Position numbers and translations under genes: made by a program
Source of the DNA: Gordonia amarae NBRC 15530
GTDB taxonomy: Bacteria; Actinomycetota; Actinomycetes; Mycobacteriales; Mycobacteriaceae
NCBI RefSeq assembly: GCF_000241345.1
Contig: NZ_BAED01000045.1
Location: forward strand, 31,805-95,804
Direction: 5' to 3'
DNA: 64,000 nucleotides
Part shown: positions 8,003 through 18,299 of the stretch, one piece after another
How positions within the stretch are numbered: the first letter of the stretch is position 1
Layout of the letters: each line of letters begins with the position of its first letter
The notes under the pieces: model-generated
The model's input: the letters and a program-made list of their open reading frames with translations, nothing else
What the model was told of the DNA's origin: nothing
Database searches by the model: none

Positions 8003-8338
8003 ATGCAGTTCGGTTCATCCAACGGGGTTTCCATCGACCTGGCCGCCAGCCAGTCGTCGGCGAACTCCATCGGCACCATCGTCAGCGAGATGAAGGGCAT
8101 CCTGAACCAGATCCAGACGTCGGCCGGTACCGGCCAGGCGAGCTGGAGCGGGCAGGCGGCCACCGCCTTCGGCAACACCCACAACAACTGGCAGGATCTC
8201 GCCACCCGCCTCAACACCGCGCTCAACGAGATGGAGGCCAACCTGACCACGAGTTTCAAGGGCTACGACAGCCAGGACTCGGAGGTCGCGAGTGTGGTGA
8301 CCCAGAGCGTGGGCGGAACGTCGACTCTCAATCTCTGA
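8003..8338 (+). CDS. WXG100 protein (CFP-10/EsxB-like)
   Basis: The product has 111 residues: a helical hairpin with the turn motif W48-S-G50 and a C-terminal Y88-D-S-Q-D92, which is the YxxxD/E secretion signal carried by the CFP-10-type partner. A perfect ribosome binding site (GAGGAGG) precedes the ATG. The downstream WXG100 gene is the likely dimer partner. Esx heterodimers are exported by ESX systems and are needed for co-secretion of other substrates. No membrane channel gene is present in the window. Confidence 0.9.
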   Translation: MQFGSSNGVSIDLAASQSSANSIGTIVSEMKGILNQIQTSAGTGQASWSGQAATAFGNTHNNWQDLATRLNTALNEMEANLTTSFKGYDSQDSEVASVVTQSVGGTSTLNL

Positions 8339-8419
8339 CCCTCGCATCTGCGACCACCGCGTCCGGTGCTCGCACCGGTCCGCACATCCCAGCCTTCACC
8401 AGCCATAGAGGAGAACAGC

Positions 8420-8716
8420 ATGTCCAACGGCATCATCGCCTACAACTTCGCCGGCCTCGACACCCTGTCCGGCGACCTGAAAAGCCAGTTCACCAAGCTC
8501 GGCACCCTCGCCGAGGAACTGAAGACGCAGGTCAACAAGCTCGGCGCCAACTGGCAGTCGCAGGAGGGTGCGGCGGCGTATCAGCAGGCGCAGACCAAGT
8601 GGGACAACGCCTTCGCCGACGTCCGGACCCAGCTGAACGGCCTCGGCAGCGGCGTCGAGAACGCGGGCACCATGATGCGCAACGCCGATCGCCGCGTGCG
8701 CGACAGCTTCGCCTGA
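8420..8716 (+). CDS. WXG100 protein (ESAT-6/EsxA-like) with W-Q-S turn
   Basis: The product has 98 residues in two helices around the turn N-W45-Q-S47-Q-E-G. The canonical WXG glycine is replaced by Ser, a known variation among WXG100 members. There is no C-terminal YxxxD/E, as expected for the ESAT-6-type partner when the other subunit carries the signal. The spacing AGGAGAACAGC-ATG is good. It ends the substrate cluster and is followed by a strong terminator. Confidence 0.9.
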   Translation: MSNGIIAYNFAGLDTLSGDLKSQFTKLGTLAEELKTQVNKLGANWQSQEGAAAYQQAQTKWDNAFADVRTQLNGLGSGVENAGTMMRNADRRVRDSFA

Positions 8717-8761
8717 CCCGGTACCCCTGACCCGGCAGCCTTGATCTGGTGCCCGTGTGAG

Positions 8762-8803
8762 ATCGCCCCGCAGGTCCGCAACACCGCGGTACTGCGGGGC
8801 GAT
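8762..8803 (+). terminator. 12-bp hairpin after the WXG100 pair
   Basis: ATCGCCCCGCAG at 8762-8773 pairs exactly with 8792-8803 around an 18-nt loop. It lies 45 bp after the last WXG100 stop and marks the right end of the ESX-type cluster. Confidence 0.75.
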
Positions 8804-8933
8804 GCGCAGGCCGGGGCAGTATCGTCAACGCTGATCGAGCCGCACCCGTGCGGCCCGGTCCGCGTGGCGCGCCTTCCGTCACGTGCCCGATCCCGGTGCG
8901 GCAGGCCGCGCCGACGCCAGACCCAGGAGAACC

Positions 8934-9860
8934 GTGTCCGCAGAGGGATCAAAACGCGCGATCATCGCCGCACTGCTGGCCAACGCCGGAATCGCCGCCG
9001 CCAAGTTCGTCGGCTTCCTGATCACCGGATCGTCGTCGATGGCCGCCGAAGCGGTGCACTCGGTCGCCGATACCTCGAATCAGGGACTGTTGCTGCTCGG
9101 GCAGAGCCGGGCCGCCAAGCAGGCGAACCGGCTGCACCCGTTCGGGTACGGCCGCAGCCGCTACTTCTATTCGTTCGTGGTGGCGCTCGTCCTGTTCACG
9201 CTCGGCTCGATGTTCGCGATCTACGAGGGCATCGAGAAGGTCCGGCACGCCCACGATCACGCCCTCGAATCGCCGATCGTCGCGGTGGTGATCCTGGCGA
9301 TCGCGATCTGCCTGGAGGGCTACAGCTTCCGGACCGCCTACAAGGAGTCCAAGCCCCTCAAGGGCGATGCCACATGGTGGCAGTTCATCCGCAACGCGCG
9401 CACCCCGGAACTGCCGGTCGTGCTGCTGGAGGACTCCGGTGCGCTCATCGGTCTGGTCCTGGCGCTCGGCGGTGTCGGCCTGACGATGATCACCGACAAC
9501 GCGGTCTGGGACGGTGTGGGCACCCTGGCGATCGGTGCGCTGCTGGGTGTCATCGCGATCATCCTGATCGTCGAGATGCACAGCCTGCTGATCGGTGAGG
9601 GCGCCACCGACGCGGAGGAAAAGGCGTTGCTGGCCGAACTCGCCGCCGCCGACGGCGTCGACCGGGTCATCCACATGAAGACCCAATACCTCGGACCCGA
9701 CGAGATGCTGGTGGCCGCCAAGATCGCCATTTCCCCGGGCAGCGACATCGCCAAGATCGCCGACACCATCAACGCGGCCGAATTGCGTGTGCGCACGGCA
9801 CTTCCGCAGGCCCGGCTGATCTATCTCGAACCCGACATCGACCAAGGCGTCGTCAACTAA
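8934..9860 (+). CDS. Cation diffusion facilitator family transporter
   Basis: The 308-residue membrane protein has about six hydrophobic segments and a C-terminal cytosolic domain. The first helices contain the family pattern SSSMAAEAVHSVADTSNQ with H-S-V-A-D as metal-site residues, then HPFGYGRSRYFYSF. CDF proteins export divalent metals such as Zn, Fe or Mn by proton exchange; metal choice cannot be read here. The GTG start at 8934 is preceded by AGGAGA at ideal spacing. An inverted GTAACGC pair (9862-9868 and 9881-9887) follows the stop. Confidence 0.88.
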   Translation: MSAEGSKRAIIAALLANAGIAAAKFVGFLITGSSSMAAEAVHSVADTSNQGLLLLGQSRAAKQANRLHPFGYGRSRYFYSFVVALVLFTLGSMFAIYEGIEKVRHAHDHALESPIVAVVILAIAICLEGYSFRTAYKESKPLKGDATWWQFIRNARTPELPVVLLEDSGALIGLVLALGGVGLTMITDNAVWDGVGTLAIGALLGVIAIILIVEMHSLLIGEGATDAEEKALLAELAAADGVDRVIHMKTQYLGPDEMLVAAKIAISPGSDIAKIADTINAAELRVRTALPQARLIYLEPDIDQGVVN

Positions 9861-9861
9861 C

Positions 9862-9887
9862 GTAACGCCCATGGTCCGAAGCGTTAC
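9862..9887. other. Short inverted repeat between transporter genes
   Basis: GTAACGC at 9862-9868 and GCGTTAC at 9881-9887 form a 7-bp inverted repeat with a 12-nt spacer. It could be a weak terminator for the metal transporter or an operator for the permease 27 bp downstream. Confidence 0.4.
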
Positions 9888-9914
9888 CGCCCACGCAGGT
9901 TCGGGGGTCGTGAG

Positions 9915-11426
9915 ATGAGTATGTTGTTCAATCGCGTCAAGTCGGTCGAGCAGTCGATCGCCGACACCGACGAACCCGATTCCAAACTCCGCAAGGACCT
10001 CACCGCGTGGGACCTGACGGTCTTCGGCGTGGCGGTCGTGGTCGGTGCCGGTATCTTCACCCTCACCGCCCGCACCGCCGGTAACGTCGCCGGGGCGTCG
10101 GTGTCGCTGGCGTTCGTGATCGCCGCGGTCGCGTGCGGTCTGGCCGCGCTGTGCTACGCCGAGTTCGCCTCGACGGTGCCGGTCGCGGGCAGCGCGTACA
10201 CCTTCACGTTCGCCACGTTCGGCGAGTTCCTGGCCTGGATCATCGGCTGGGACCTGATGCTGGAGCTGGCTCTCGCGGCGTCGGTGGTGAGTAAGGGCTG
10301 GTCGGCCTATCTGGCGGATTTCCTGAACATCACCACCACCGTCGACATCGGATTCGACCTCGACTGGGGCGCGGTGCTGCTGATCGCGGTCCTGACCGTG
10401 CTGCTGGCGCTGGGCACCAAGATCTCCTCGCGGGTCTCGCTCATCATCACCTCGATCAAGGTGGGCGTGGTGGTGCTGATGATCATCGTCGGCGCCTTCT
10501 ACATCAAGGGCTCCAACTACAGTCCGTACATCCCCGAGTCGAAGCCCACCGACACCGGTTCGGGTATTCATCAGACGCTGTTCTCGGCGATCACCGGAGG
10601 CGGCGACACCAACTTCGGCTGGTACGGGCTGCTGGCCGCGGCGTCGCTGGTGTTCTTCGCATTCATCGGCTTCGACGTCGTGGCCACCACCGCGGAGGAG
10701 ACCAAGGATCCGCAGCGCGCCCTGCCGCGCGGCATCCTGGGCTCGCTCGCCATCGTGACCGTGCTGTACGTGCTGGTCACCCTGGTGCTCACGGGGATGG
10801 TGCCCTACACCGATCTGGCCGGTGACAGCACGCTGACCACAGCGTTCAAGATCCGTGGCGTCACCTGGGTGGGCTGGATCATCAACCTCGGCGCTATCGC
10901 GGGCCTGACCACGGTGGTCATGGTGATGCTGCTCGGCCAGACCCGGGTGGCGTTCGCGATGTCGCGTGACGGCCTGCTGCCACGCGCGCTGGCACACACC
11001 GGGAAACGCGGCACCCCCGCCCGGCTGACGATGATCGTGGGGGCGGTATCGGCGGTACTGGCGGCGATCTTCCCGATGGGCACCCTCGAAGAGATGGTCA
11101 ACATCGGCACCTTGTTCGCATTCGTGCTGGTCAGTATCGGTGTGGTGGTGCTGCGGCGGACCCGGCCCGAACTCAAGCGCGGCTTCACGGTGCCGTTCAT
11201 GCCGGTGATCCCGATCCTGTCGGTGCTGGCGTGCGTGTGGCTGATGCTCAACCTCTCCATCGAGACGTGGCTGCGGTTCATCGTCTGGATGGCGCTCGGA
11301 CTGGCCATCTATTTCGGGTTCGGCCGTCACAACTCGGTGTTCGCGCGCCGGGAACGCGGGGAAATGGCGTCAGTGACATCGCCGGACCCCGCACCCGGGG
11401 CGAACCTCGGAAAGGACCTCACCTGA
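9915..11426 (+). CDS. APC-family amino-acid permease (cationic amino-acid type)
   Basis: The 503-residue protein has about 12 to 13 transmembrane helices. The first carries the substrate-binding glycine pattern VVVGAGIFTLTARTAGNVAG, and FIGFDVVATTAEETKDPQRALPRGI is the signature loop of the CAT subgroup of the APC superfamily. It likely imports an amino acid across the cytoplasmic membrane by proton or substrate antiport; specificity is unknown. ATG 9915 was preferred over the later in-frame ATG because it begins the conserved cytosolic lead-in. It is followed by sahH with no clear terminator between. Confidence 0.88.
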   Translation: MSMLFNRVKSVEQSIADTDEPDSKLRKDLTAWDLTVFGVAVVVGAGIFTLTARTAGNVAGASVSLAFVIAAVACGLAALCYAEFASTVPVAGSAYTFTFATFGEFLAWIIGWDLMLELALAASVVSKGWSAYLADFLNITTTVDIGFDLDWGAVLLIAVLTVLLALGTKISSRVSLIITSIKVGVVVLMIIVGAFYIKGSNYSPYIPESKPTDTGSGIHQTLFSAITGGGDTNFGWYGLLAAASLVFFAFIGFDVVATTAEETKDPQRALPRGILGSLAIVTVLYVLVTLVLTGMVPYTDLAGDSTLTTAFKIRGVTWVGWIINLGAIAGLTTVVMVMLLGQTRVAFAMSRDGLLPRALAHTGKRGTPARLTMIVGAVSAVLAAIFPMGTLEEMVNIGTLFAFVLVSIGVVVLRRTRPELKRGFTVPFMPVIPILSVLACVWLMLNLSIETWLRFIVWMALGLAIYFGFGRHNSVFARRERGEMASVTSPDPAPGANLGKDLT

Positions 11427-11540
11427 CGTCCACAACGCACCTGAGGGCACCCTAACCAGGGGTCGTCCGATAGCCTCAGAGTCGACTGCTTACGCGCCGG
11501 ACGACAACAGCGCCGCGCTGCTATCGACGAAGGGTTATTG
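11427..11540 (+). promoter_or_regulatory. sahH upstream region
   Basis: This 114-bp gap should hold the sahH promoter. It contains AAGGG just before the ATG at 11541. An imperfect CGTCCG/CGGACG inverted pair spans about 11464-11504. I looked for the conserved core of the SAH riboswitch and did not find it. Confidence 0.35.
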
Positions 11541-12976
<1,436 letters not shown>

Positions 12977-12992
<16 letters not shown>

Positions 12993-13022
12993 GCACTACC
13001 GCGACTGAGCACTACCGCTACT
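12977..13022 (+). repeat. Triplicated 16-bp end of sahH
   Basis: GAGCACTACCGCTACT, the last codons of sahH, is repeated twice more after the stop codon in direct tandem with one base change in the middle copy. It looks like a local slippage duplication. Confidence 0.85.
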
Positions 13023-13054
13023 GGGCACCGAAGCCTTTGTGGCGCAACGTGATA

Positions 13055-13086
13055 CCGACGCCCCCGCCGCACGGTGGGGGCGTCGG
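13055..13086. terminator. Bidirectional terminator between sahH and tmk
   Basis: CCGACGCCCCC at 13055-13065 pairs with 13076-13086 around a 10-nt loop that can extend the stem. It lies between two converging genes. Confidence 0.8.
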
Positions 13087-13091
13087 CGCGG

Positions 13092-13724
13092 TCACGGCCG
13101 CAGTCGCGTGGCGAGTGAATCGGGGTCCGAGCCGTCGGTCAGGATCCAGGGGGAGTGCCAGTTTGCCTGTGCCAGTTGGTGATACACGCCGTCGACGCGG
13201 TGCTGCAGGCTGTCGTCGCGCTCGTAGAAATCGCGCTCTCGGGCGGTGTCCGTGGCTTCCCGGCCCCGCGCCCGCGACATCGCGACCTCGGGGGTGACCC
13301 CCAGCAGCACGTGCCGATCGGGGACCGGCAGACCGAACCGGCCGAACTCCAGCTCGTCCACCCACGCCACCACCTCACCGTCGGCGCCCTGCCGCAGCCG
13401 GCCCGCGTTGTAGGCGGCGTTCGAGGCGACGTACCGGTCGCAGACCACGATGTCGCAGTCGGCCACAGACGCGGCGATCGCACTGCGCGCCTCGTGCCGG
13501 TCGAGCGCGAACATCAGCGCCATCGCATACACGCTCTCGCGCAGGTCACCGTGACCGCCGTGCAGCGCCTCCGAGGCGAGATCGGCGTGCACCGACTGCC
13601 CGTAGCGGGGAAAGGTGAAATGCGCGACCCGCAGTCCCGCCGACTGCCAGAGGCCGGTCAGCGCTGTCACGAGAGTGTTCTTGCCCGCTCCGTCGAGTCC
13701 TTCGATGGCGATCAGTTGGCCCAT
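13092..13724 (-). CDS. tmk: Thymidylate kinase
   Basis: The 210-residue P-loop kinase phosphorylates dTMP to dTDP. It begins MGQLIAIEGLDGAGKNTLV, where the Walker A has Asn in place of the usual Ser/Thr-preceding residue, as in mycobacterial Tmk. FTFPRYG and CDRYVASNAAYNAGR (the D-R-Y/H motif) bind substrate. It is convergent with sahH and divergent from mtrA, so the shared upstream region holds two promoters. Length and gene order match the mycobacterial orthologue. Confidence 0.93.
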   Translation of the reverse strand: MGQLIAIEGLDGAGKNTLVTALTGLWQSAGLRVAHFTFPRYGQSVHADLASEALHGGHGDLRESVYAMALMFALDRHEARSAIAASVADCDIVVCDRYVASNAAYNAGRLRQGADGEVVAWVDELEFGRFGLPVPDRHVLLGVTPEVAMSRARGREATDTARERDFYERDDSLQHRVDGVYHQLAQANWHSPWILTDGSDPDSLATRLRP

Positions 13725-13754
13725 GGGCGGTGATGGTATCGGTGGCCGGTGAGT

Positions 13755-13792
13755 GCGTCATATCCGCAGTTCGGCGCGTCATATTCGCGGTT
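13755..13792 (+). promoter_or_regulatory. Direct repeat in the mtrA promoter region
   Basis: GCGTCATATCCGCAGTT at 13755-13771 and GCGTCATATTCGCGGTT at 13776-13792 differ at two positions and are spaced 21 bp apart, two helical turns. Tandem direct repeats with GTCA-type cores fit binding by an OmpR-type response regulator, so MtrA autoregulation is a natural reading. It is inferred, not shown. Confidence 0.6.
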
Positions 13793-13812
13793 TCCGGGGC
13801 GAAGATGCCAAC

Positions 13813-14499
13813 ATGGGATTCATGAAGCCACGGATCCTTGTTGTCGACGACGATGCCGCGCTCGCCGAAATGCTGACGATCGTGCTCCGTGGCGAGGGCT
13901 TCGAACCGTTCGTCGTGGGCGACGGCACCCAGGCGCTCACCGCGGTCCGCGAGATCCGGCCCGACCTCGTCCTGCTCGACCTGATGCTGCCCGGCATGAA
14001 CGGCATCGACGTGTGCCGCGTGCTGCGCGCCGACTCCGGCGTGCCGATCGTGATGCTCACCGCCAAATCCGACACCGTCGACGTCGTCCTCGGACTCGAA
14101 TCCGGCGCCGACGACTACATGGTCAAGCCGTTCAAGCCGAAGGAACTTGTCGCCCGCATCCGTGCCCGGCTGCGCCGCACCGACGACGAACCGGCCGAAC
14201 TGCTGTCGATCGGGCCCGTCGAGATCGACGTGCCCGCGCACAAGGTCAGCCGCGACGGCGTACCGATCTCGCTCACCCCGCTCGAATTCGACCTCCTCGT
14301 GGCGCTCGCCCGCAAGCCGCGGCAGGTGTTCACCCGTGACGTCCTGCTCGAACAGGTCTGGGGTTACCGGCACCCGGCCGACACCCGCCTGGTCAACGTC
14401 CACGTGCAGCGGCTGCGCGCCAAAGTCGAAACCGACCCGGAGAACCCGGAGATCGTGCTGACCGTGAGAGGGGTCGGCTACAAGGCCGGACCGCCGTGA
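13813..14499 (+). CDS. mtrA: MtrA response regulator
   Basis: The 228-residue OmpR/PhoB-type regulator has a receiver domain (about 5-120) with acidic pocket D12-D13-D14, phospho-acceptor D56 in LVLLD56LMLPG and K105 region (MVKPF). The winged-helix domain ends [14 protein letters not shown]. With the start at 13813 the phospho-acceptor is residue 56, as in M. tuberculosis MtrA, which supports this start over an upstream one at 13753. MtrA controls cell-division and wall genes. It overlaps mtrB by 4 bp (GTGA). Confidence 0.97.
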   Translation: MGFMKPRILVVDDDAALAEMLTIVLRGEGFEPFVVGDGTQALTAVREIRPDLVLLDLMLPGMNGIDVCRVLRADSGVPIVMLTAKSDTVDVVLGLESGADDYMVKPFKPKELVARIRARLRRTDDEPAELLSIGPVEIDVPAHKVSRDGVPISLTPLEFDLLVALARKPRQVFTRDVLLEQVWGYRHPADTRLVNVHVQRLRAKVETDPENPEIVLTVRGVGYKAGPP

Positions 14500-16136
14500 T
14501 CGGACGTTCCCGGCGGATCAACAGCACCCTGGGGCGCATCACACGGGCAGCCATCCGTTTCGGCCGCTCATTCGGCAAGATCTGGCGTCGTTCACTGCAA
14601 CTTCGGGTCGTGGTGTCGACGCTGCTGCTCTCATTCGTGGTGCTGCTGGTGCTCGGACTGGTACTTGTCAGCCAGATCACCGACAGCCTGCTCAACGTGA
14701 AACTGGCCGCGGCCACCGAGGCGCTCGACCGCGCCCGCGTCACCGTCGAACGCGACCTGTCGAGCACCGACGGCGCGATGTCGACCCAGAACAGGCTGCG
14801 TCAGACCCGGTCGCTGCTCACCGACCGCGGCTCGGGCTCCGACCAGGGATCGGAGGACGTCGGCTCCTTCGACACAGTGCTGATGGTGCGCAGCGCCGTC
14901 CGCGACGGTAACGAGACCGGTGCCGGACCGGGCAGCGAGATCCCCGGCAACCTGCGCGACATGGTGCAGGGCGGACAGGTGGCCTACCGGTACGCGTCGG
15001 TCGACAACGGTTCCGGCACCAGCGTTCCCGCGCTGATCATCGGCACCCCCACCAACTCGGCCATCAACGGGCTCGAGCTGTATCTGGTGTTTCCCCTCAC
15101 CAACGAACAGAAGATGGTGAACCTGGTGCGCGGCACGCTGCTGACCGCCGCCGTCGTGCTGCTGGGTCTGCTCGCCGCCATCGCCTGGCTCGTGTCCCGG
15201 CAGGTGGTGATCCCCGTCCGGTCGGCCTCCCGCATCGCCGTGCGGTTCGCCGACGGCCGGCTCAAGGAACGCATGCCCGTCCGCGGCGAGGACGACATCG
15301 CCCGCCTGGCGATGTCGTTCAACGACATGGCCGAAAGCCTGTCCAAACAGATCACCCACCTCGAGGAGTTCGGCGGCCTCCAACGGCAGTTCACCTCCGA
15401 CGTCAGCCACGAACTCCGCACCCCGCTCACCACCGTGCGGATGGCCTCGGACCTGCTGTACGAGGCCCGCGACGAACTCGACCCGATGTACAAGCGGTCC
15501 GTCGAACTGCTCGACAAGGAACTCGACCGGTTCGAGACCCTGCTCACCGAACTGCTGGAGATCTCCCGCCACGACGCCGGCATGGCCGAACTGGCCGCCG
15601 AACGCATGGACATGGCCATCCCCATCGACGGGGCACTGGCCACCGTGCGTCACCTCGCCGACGACACCGGCACCGAACTCGTCCTCGACCTGCCCGCCGA
15701 ACCAGTCCTCGCCGAGATCGACCCGCGCCGCGTCGAACGGATCCTGCGCAACCTCCTCGCCAACGCCATCGACCACGGCGAACGCAAACCCGTCACCCTC
15801 ACCATGCGATCCGACGGCGACGCCGTCGCCATCACCGTCCGCGACCAGGGCATCGGCCTGCGCCCCGGCGAGGAGAAACTGGTCTTCAACAGGTTCTGGC
15901 GCTCGGACCCCTCCCGGTTCCGCAGATCCGGCGGAACCGGACTGGGCCTGGCGATCAGCATCGAGGACGCCCGGCTCCACCAGGGCAGACTCGAAGCGTG
16001 GGGCGAGCCGGGCGACGGGGCGTGCTTCCGGCTGACCCTCCCGCTCGTCCGCGGACACAAACTGCTCGGCAGCCCCCTGCCGCTCAGACAACCCGCCACC
16101 GGCCGGTCGTCGACAGCAGAAGGAGACACGCCATGA
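14496..16136 (+). CDS. mtrB: MtrB sensor histidine kinase
   Basis: The 546-residue membrane kinase phosphorylates MtrA. Order: cytosolic basic N-terminus, TM1 about 38-60, extracytoplasmic domain about 61-210, TM2 about 214-236, HAMP about 236-290, dimerisation helix with phospho-accepting H305 in [15 protein letters not shown], and an ATPase domain with [11 protein letters not shown] (N box) and [10 protein letters not shown] (G2 box). GTG 14496 overlaps the mtrA stop. The mtrB stop overlaps the lpqB start, so the three genes form one translationally coupled operon. Confidence 0.97.
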   Translation: MIGRSRRINSTLGRITRAAIRFGRSFGKIWRRSLQLRVVVSTLLLSFVVLLVLGLVLVSQITDSLLNVKLAAATEALDRARVTVERDLSSTDGAMSTQNRLRQTRSLLTDRGSGSDQGSEDVGSFDTVLMVRSAVRDGNETGAGPGSEIPGNLRDMVQGGQVAYRYASVDNGSGTSVPALIIGTPTNSAINGLELYLVFPLTNEQKMVNLVRGTLLTAAVVLLGLLAAIAWLVSRQVVIPVRSASRIAVRFADGRLKERMPVRGEDDIARLAMSFNDMAESLSKQITHLEEFGGLQRQFTSDVSHELRTPLTTVRMASDLLYEARDELDPMYKRSVELLDKELDRFETLLTELLEISRHDAGMAELAAERMDMAIPIDGALATVRHLADDTGTELVLDLPAEPVLAEIDPRRVERILRNLLANAIDHGERKPVTLTMRSDGDAVAITVRDQGIGLRPGEEKLVFNRFWRSDPSRFRRSGGTGLGLAISIEDARLHQGRLEAWGEPGDGACFRLTLPLVRGHKLLGSPLPLRQPATGRSSTAEGDTP

Positions 16137-17875
16137 GTGCCCGCCCACGGACCGGGCTGCTCGGCGTGCTGACGGTGGTGCTCGCGCTCGTCCTCGCCGG
16201 CTGCGGGGCCATACCCAACAACTCCTCACCCCAGCCCATCCGCGCCTTCCAGCGCGAGAACCCGCCGAACGCCGTACCCGCGCCCCAGGCCGACATGGAC
16301 TCCGAGGCGCTCGTGCGCGCCTTCGTCAAAGCCACCGCCAACCCGCGCGGCAACTACCGGTCCGCCCGCAAGTTCCTCACCCGGTCCGCCTCCGAGCAAT
16401 GGGACTCCAGCGGCGACATGGTGGTCGTCGACGAGGTCAACGTGTTCATCGATGAACGCAGCGCCACCACCGTCCGGTTGCGGCTCGTCGGCGACAACGT
16501 CGGCACGCTCCGGCCCGACGGCCAGTTGCTGCCCGCCACCGGACGCGTCGCGGCCACCTTCGACCTGCGCCGCGTCAACGACCAATGGCGCATCGACGGC
16601 CGCCTGCCCAACGGCACCCTCATCGACAAGAACCAATTCGAATCGCTGTACCGCTCGGCGGTGCTGTACTTCCCCAACAGTGACCGCACCGCACTCGTCC
16701 CCGACCCGCGCTGGCTGTACGCCGGCACCGACACCGACCCCGGCACCCTCATCCGGCGCCTCATCTCCGGGCCGTCCACCGACCTGCGCGCCGCGGCCGG
16801 TACCGCATTCCCGCGCAACGCCGGACTGCGCGGCAAGGTCGGAGCCGTCGCCGACGGCGGAGTTCAGGTACCCCTCACCGGTGTCGGCGGGCTCTCCGAC
16901 ACCGACCAGCAACTGATGGTCGCCCAAATCGTCTACACCCTCGAAGGCCTCGAGATCGGCGGGCCTTACCAGATCGACAACGACGGCGTGCCGCTGCGCA
17001 GCGACAAGGCCGAGGGCTGGCAGCCCACCGACGTCGCCGCACTCGACCCCAACGGGGCCGTCGCCGCCGACGTCGGACTCCACGTCATCCGGGACGGCGC
17101 GCTGCTGCGGGTCGGTGACACCGCCACGGCCCCCGTCACCGGCGAACTCGGCACCGGCGACGACCTGCGCAGCGCATCCATCTCACCCGACGGCAAGCGC
17201 ATCGCCGGAGTCCTGGTCCGCCGGCCCGGCGCGGCATCCTCCGAACTCGTCGTCGCACCCTACGGCGGCGCACCCGACACCCTGGTCTCCGCGGCATCCA
17301 TCACCCGGCCCTCCTTCGGACGAACCGCCGACACCGTCTGGTCCGTCGTCGACGGACGCCTGCAGCGCTGGCAACGTGAAGAGGACGGTGTCGACCACGT
17401 CGCCGCCATCGACATCAGCGCCGTCACCAACCTGGTGCGCGGACCCATCACCGAACTGCAGGTCGCCCCCGACGGCGTACGCGTCGCCATGGTCGTCGAC
17501 GGCCAGCTCGTCTTCGCCGTCGTCTCCACCAACGCCGAGGGCCGCATCATGCTCACCGGCCCCCGGATCGCCGCCTACAACGTCGGCAACCGCGTCACCT
17601 CCATCGACTGGGCCTCACCCACCACCCTCATGCTCGCCCGCGACTCACCCGAATCGCCCGTCCTGCAACTGTCCATCAACGGCACCCAGGCAGTCGGACT
17701 GCTCAGCGGCAACCTGTCGCCACCCGTGCGCTCCGTCGTCGCCGACCTGTCCACCGTCTACGTCGGTGACAGCCGCGGCGTCCTCAGCCTCGGCAGCACC
17801 AACGGCGAACCCGACCAATACTGGACCGAAGTCGAGACGGCCATGACCCCCGGATCGATACCCGTATTGCCGTAA
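16133..17875 (+). CDS. lpqB: Lipoprotein LpqB, MtrAB accessory factor
   Basis: The 580-residue protein has a lipoprotein signal peptide with lipobox L-A-G-C (Cys about 24). A GerMN-type domain follows in the middle and a beta-propeller-like C-terminal region after that. LpqB binds the extracytoplasmic part of MtrB and tunes MtrA phosphorylation. ATG 16133 overlaps the mtrB stop and follows AGGAGACA. Past the stop lie two tandem hairpin elements before convergent comF. Confidence 0.95.
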   Translation: MSARPRTGLLGVLTVVLALVLAGCGAIPNNSSPQPIRAFQRENPPNAVPAPQADMDSEALVRAFVKATANPRGNYRSARKFLTRSASEQWDSSGDMVVVDEVNVFIDERSATTVRLRLVGDNVGTLRPDGQLLPATGRVAATFDLRRVNDQWRIDGRLPNGTLIDKNQFESLYRSAVLYFPNSDRTALVPDPRWLYAGTDTDPGTLIRRLISGPSTDLRAAAGTAFPRNAGLRGKVGAVADGGVQVPLTGVGGLSDTDQQLMVAQIVYTLEGLEIGGPYQIDNDGVPLRSDKAEGWQPTDVAALDPNGAVAADVGLHVIRDGALLRVGDTATAPVTGELGTGDDLRSASISPDGKRIAGVLVRRPGAASSELVVAPYGGAPDTLVSAASITRPSFGRTADTVWSVVDGRLQRWQREEDGVDHVAAIDISAVTNLVRGPITELQVAPDGVRVAMVVDGQLVFAVVSTNAEGRIMLTGPRIAAYNVGNRVTSIDWASPTTLMLARDSPESPVLQLSINGTQAVGLLSGNLSPPVRSVVADLSTVYVGDSRGVLSLGSTNGEPDQYWTEVETAMTPGSIPVLP

Positions 17876-17890
17876 TAATGCGGCGGGCTG

Positions 17891-18047
17891 TGTTGATGCG
17901 GCGGGCCTGATTTTGCCCCTTGTTCCCCGTTCTTCCTCCGTCGTTCGGGGTCGCAGGCTCCCCGCTCACTCCGTCGTCCAGAACGGGGCCGGGGCAAAAT
18001 CAACTCGCCTGGGCGGCCAAACATGTTGGCGCCCTGGCATCGGCCTG
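17891..18047. repeat. Family A intergenic hairpin element, copy 1
   Basis: The arms are GATTTTGCCCC (17909-17919) with its complement at 17991-18001, and CCCCGTTCT (17925-17933) with its complement at 17980-17988. A conserved tail GCGGCCAAACATGTTGG follows near 18013. Related copies lie at 18054-18215 and 60468-60610. It sits at the 3' end of lpqB and could act as a terminator. Confidence 0.85.
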
Positions 18048-18053
18048 TTGCTG

Positions 18054-18215
18054 TGTTGATGCGGCGGGCCTGATTTGGGCCCTTGTTCCCCTGTCTTCCT
18101 CAGTCGTTCGCGCAGGCTCCTTCGTCGCCTGGCTCACTCCTTCGTCCAGACAGGGGGCGGGCCCAAAACCAAACCCCGCCGCGGCCAAACATGTTGTCGC
18201 CTTGGTAGCGGCCCG
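18054..18215. repeat. Family A intergenic hairpin element, copy 2
   Basis: It repeats the layout of the element 6 bp to its left, but with different arm sequences that still pair: TTTGGGCCC (18074-18082) with 18159-18167 and CCCCTGTCT (18088-18096) with 18148-18156. The tail GCGGCCAAACATGTTG is conserved at 18181-18196. Confidence 0.85.
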
Positions 18216-18228
18216 TCGCCATTTCGCT

Positions 18229-18268
18229 GGTTGAGGTGCGAGGAGCGCGAGCGACGTGCCTCGAAACC
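18229..18268. repeat. Family C repeat, single arm
   Basis: This 40-bp block begins GGTTGAGGTGCGAGGAGCG and ends GCCTCGAAACC. It matches the left arm of the complete inverted element at 31205-31313 with three differences. Only one arm is present here. Confidence 0.75.
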
Positions 18269-18299
18269 CGGCGAGGCGACAGTGTCCGTAACCCCGGGC

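Noticed and set aside
8949..11330. A 793-codon minus-strand open frame opposite the metal transporter and permease
   Set aside because: Its product is a low-complexity His/Asp/Gln/Arg-rich string typical of the antisense of GC-rich membrane-protein genes, and the plus-strand genes have clear family motifs.
11427..11540. Possible SAH riboswitch before sahH
   Set aside because: The conserved core segments of the SAH aptamer were not found, and the leader is short.
17876..18299. Insertion sequence with terminal inverted repeats after lpqB
   Set aside because: The elements are about 160 bp, have no transposase frame and no visible target duplication, so they are listed as hairpin repeats only.
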